7,195 nt of DNA, from NCBI GenBank assembly GCA_017501805.1, contig JAFVWG010000152.1, positions 1 to 7,195 on the forward strand, written 5' to 3'. This document shows, one piece after another, positions 6,299-7,195 of the stretch. Positions within the stretch are counted from its first letter, which is position 1. Each line of letters starts with the position of its first letter. The DNA comes from Oscillospiraceae bacterium. GTDB lineage: Bacteria; Bacillota; Clostridia; Oscillospirales; Oscillospiraceae. The notes below the pieces were generated by a model that was not told where the DNA came from, made no database searches, and saw only the letters and a list, made by a program, of their open reading frames with translations. Made by a program: the position numbers and the translations under genes.

Positions 6299-6321
6299 TC
6301 GCAGAGTTTCACACTCCGCGA
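6299..6321 (-). repeat. 23-bp hairpin repeat, copy proximal to the promoter
   Basis: Identical to 6235-6257. It begins about 25 nt after the predicted transcription start, so it would be one of the first structures in the nascent RNA. The 41 bp between the two copies show no comparable repeat. Confidence 0.75.
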
Positions 6322-6351
6322 TTTACATAATTTCTTTTTTCAGGTTTTTCA

Positions 6352-6380
6352 ATTATATCAATGATGCTCTTGCATTGCAA
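6352..6380 (-). promoter_or_regulatory. Sigma-A promoter of the SipW/TasA operon
   Basis: Read on the minus strand, TTGCAA (6375-6380) is separated by exactly 17 bp from a perfect TATAAT (6352-6357). Transcription would start near 6345, giving a leader of roughly 250 nt before the ATG at 6097. The promoter lies in a marked AT-rich island (about 6321-6445) in an otherwise GC-rich window. No other convincing promoter was seen in the gaps between the downstream genes, so this may drive all six genes. Confidence 0.75.
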
Positions 6381-6383
6381 GAG
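6367..6383. promoter_or_regulatory. Perfect 17-bp palindrome over the -35 box, candidate operator
   Basis: CTCTTGCA and TGCAAGAG flank a single central T. The right arm contains the -35 hexamer of the minus-strand promoter, so a dimeric protein bound here would compete with or contact RNA polymerase. On the plus strand it is followed by six T, so a weak plus-strand terminator hairpin is an alternative, but no plus-strand gene lies upstream to need one. The regulator is not identified. Confidence 0.5.
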
Positions 6384-6536
6384 TTTTTTGAAAAAATCGT
6401 CAAAACGCAAAAAACAATCCGGGTTTCAAATAAAATTTTTTACAGCCGACCCATACAAACGCGGTTATCCTTCCGGATGCGCAGTCAAATCAGCAGTCAT
6501 CCATGCCGCCGCAGGCGGTCAAAACATACAAAAAAC

Positions 6537-6543
6537 AGGAGGA
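6537..6543 (+). promoter_or_regulatory. Ribosome binding site of the integrase gene
   Basis: AGGAGGA lies 7 nt before the ATG at 6551, a near-perfect Shine-Dalgarno match. A small GC hairpin (CCGCC, GCA, GGCGG; 6506-6518) sits about 18 nt upstream. No convincing plus-strand promoter was identified between 6384 and 6536. Confidence 0.8.
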
Positions 6544-6550
6544 AACGCAT

Positions 6551-7195
6551 ATGGCTACGGGTGAAAACATCTTCAAACGAAAGGACGGACGGTGGGAAGC
6601 CAGGTACATAAAAGGCTACGACCTGGCAGGAAAGATCCTATACGGGTTCTGTTACGGCAAAACCTACCGCGAAGCAAAGGAAAAGGTCACAAAATGCAGG
6701 GCGGAGCTGCTTGCGGAGAAGCCGTCTCACAGTAGCCCCGATCACGCCTTTGCCTGGTTTTGTGACGAATGGCTCAAAACCTGTCAGAGGACAGTCAAAC
6801 CTGCTACATATATAAAATACAGTTCGGTTATGGAACTGCACATCAAACCGGGACTTGGCGGATACCGCCCGGCGGAGCTGACCGCCGCCGCGGTAGAGGA
6901 TTTTTCCTGTACGCTTGCGGATGCAAAGCGCCTGTCTCCCAAGAGCATGAAAGACATTCTGGTGATCCTGCGCTCTGTCCTGAAATACGCCCAAAAGCGC
7001 TTTCCGGGCACGTTTTCCCAGGTGGAGATCGAGTATCCCAAGGAAGCACGGAAAGAAATGCGTGTGCTTTCCCGGCAGGAACAGCGCGAGCTGACCGACT
7101 TTCTTCTTCGGGACATAGACCCGTGCCGATTCGGCATCCTGCTGGCACTGTACACGGGGATGCGCATCGGGGAGCTGTGTGCCCTGCGCTGGGAG
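6551..7195 (+). CDS. Tyrosine recombinase / integrase, partial (3' end outside window)
   Basis: The frame is open from the ATG at 6551 to the right edge (215 codons) with no stop, so the C-terminal catalytic half is missing. The N-terminus (about 5-55; RKDGRWEARYIKGYDLAGK, then YGKTYREAKEKV) matches the arm-type DNA-binding (AP2-like) domain of Tn916/phage integrases. Residues 70-155 form the helical core-binding domain (FCDEWLK, VKPATYIKYSSVMELHIKPGLG, LSPKSMKDILVILRSVLKYA). The stretch LLALYTGMRIGELCALRWE holds the first catalytic arginine (Arg205). The distal HxxR and Tyr boxes lie beyond the window, so activity cannot be judged. AGGAGGA (6537-6543) is 7 nt before the start. It is transcribed divergently from the SipW operon. 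It could drive a neighbouring mobile element or be a resident recombinase of this locus; the window does not decide. Confidence 0.93.
   Translation, partial: MATGENIFKRKDGRWEARYIKGYDLAGKILYGFCYGKTYREAKEKVTKCRAELLAEKPSHSSPDHAFAWFCDEWLKTCQRTVKPATYIKYSSVMELHIKPGLGGYRPAELTAAAVEDFSCTLADAKRLSPKSMKDILVILRSVLKYAQKRFPGTFSQVEIEYPKEARKEMRVLSRQEQRELTDFLLRDIDPCRFGILLALYTGMRIGELCALRWE

Larger units (their letters stand above)
6098..6345 (-). promoter_or_regulatory. Long structured 5' leader of the SipW operon
   Basis: About 250 nt lie between the predicted transcription start and the first start codon, and no gene is seen in them. The leader holds two identical 23-nt hairpins (6299-6321 and 6235-6257), a GGGG...CCCC-bounded segment (about 6169-6213), and a GC-rich hairpin (6146-6168; 8-bp stem with one bulge, loop AGCGAA) about 34 nt before the GAGGAG site. 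No U-run follows any of the hairpins, so a simple attenuator is not evident. No known riboswitch class was recognised. Confidence 0.45.

Noticed and set aside
6235..6321. CRISPR array
   Set aside because: Only two repeat copies of 23 bp with a 41-bp gap and no further units or cas genes; the repeats are leader hairpins.
6367..6389. Palindrome plus six T as a plus-strand terminator
   Set aside because: No plus-strand gene lies upstream, the stem is only moderately GC-rich, and the palindrome coincides with the -35 box of a good minus-strand promoter, which is a better explanation.
6361..6564. 67-residue plus-strand open frame just before the integrase
   Set aside because: No ribosome binding site, overlaps the minus-strand promoter and palindrome as well as the integrase ribosome binding site, and its composition follows the AT-rich island.

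Overview
The window looks like part of a Gram-positive genome, most likely a gut-type Clostridia (Oscillospiraceae/Lachnospiraceae-like). This is inferred from the moderately high GC content, strong AGGAGG-type ribosome binding sites, SipW/TasA-type secretion genes and a Tn916/phage-style integrase. The species cannot be named from the sequence alone.

Layout. Positions 6097 down to 1 hold one minus-strand cluster of six genes. In transcription order these are: an ER-type signal peptidase I with a long cytoplasmic tail (5261-6097); a small protein with a SipW-type signal peptide (4637-5245); a compact SipW-like signal peptidase (4090-4617); a TasA-like protein (3365-4093); a 627-residue SipW-type secreted protein with a right-handed beta-helix (1354-3237); and a second beta-helix/GLUG-type paralogue that runs off the left edge (1-1208). 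The middle three genes reproduce the order of Bacillus tapA-sipW-tasA. The first four genes are packed tightly, with one ATGA overlap. The last two are each preceded by a 127-145 bp spacer holding the same 71-bp, two-hairpin element.

Control region. A near-consensus sigma-A promoter (TTGCAA, 17 bp, TATAAT; 6352-6380, minus strand) lies about 250 bp upstream of the first gene. Its -35 box sits inside a perfect 17-bp palindrome. The leader carries two identical 23-bp hairpin repeats. The only plus-strand gene, a tyrosine integrase (6551-7195, cut by the right edge), diverges from the operon across this 450-bp region.

How the genes may work together (inference from families). The two Ser/His signal peptidases would mature the four SipW-type substrates. 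The TasA-like protein would be the main fibre or matrix subunit and the small 202-residue protein an accessory or anchor subunit. The two beta-helix proteins would be variable surface or matrix adhesins. Near-identical N-terminal segments and leaders joined to unrelated C-terminal domains suggest a cassette that duplicates and diversifies. Whether the integrase belongs to the system or only marks a neighbouring mobile element cannot be decided here.
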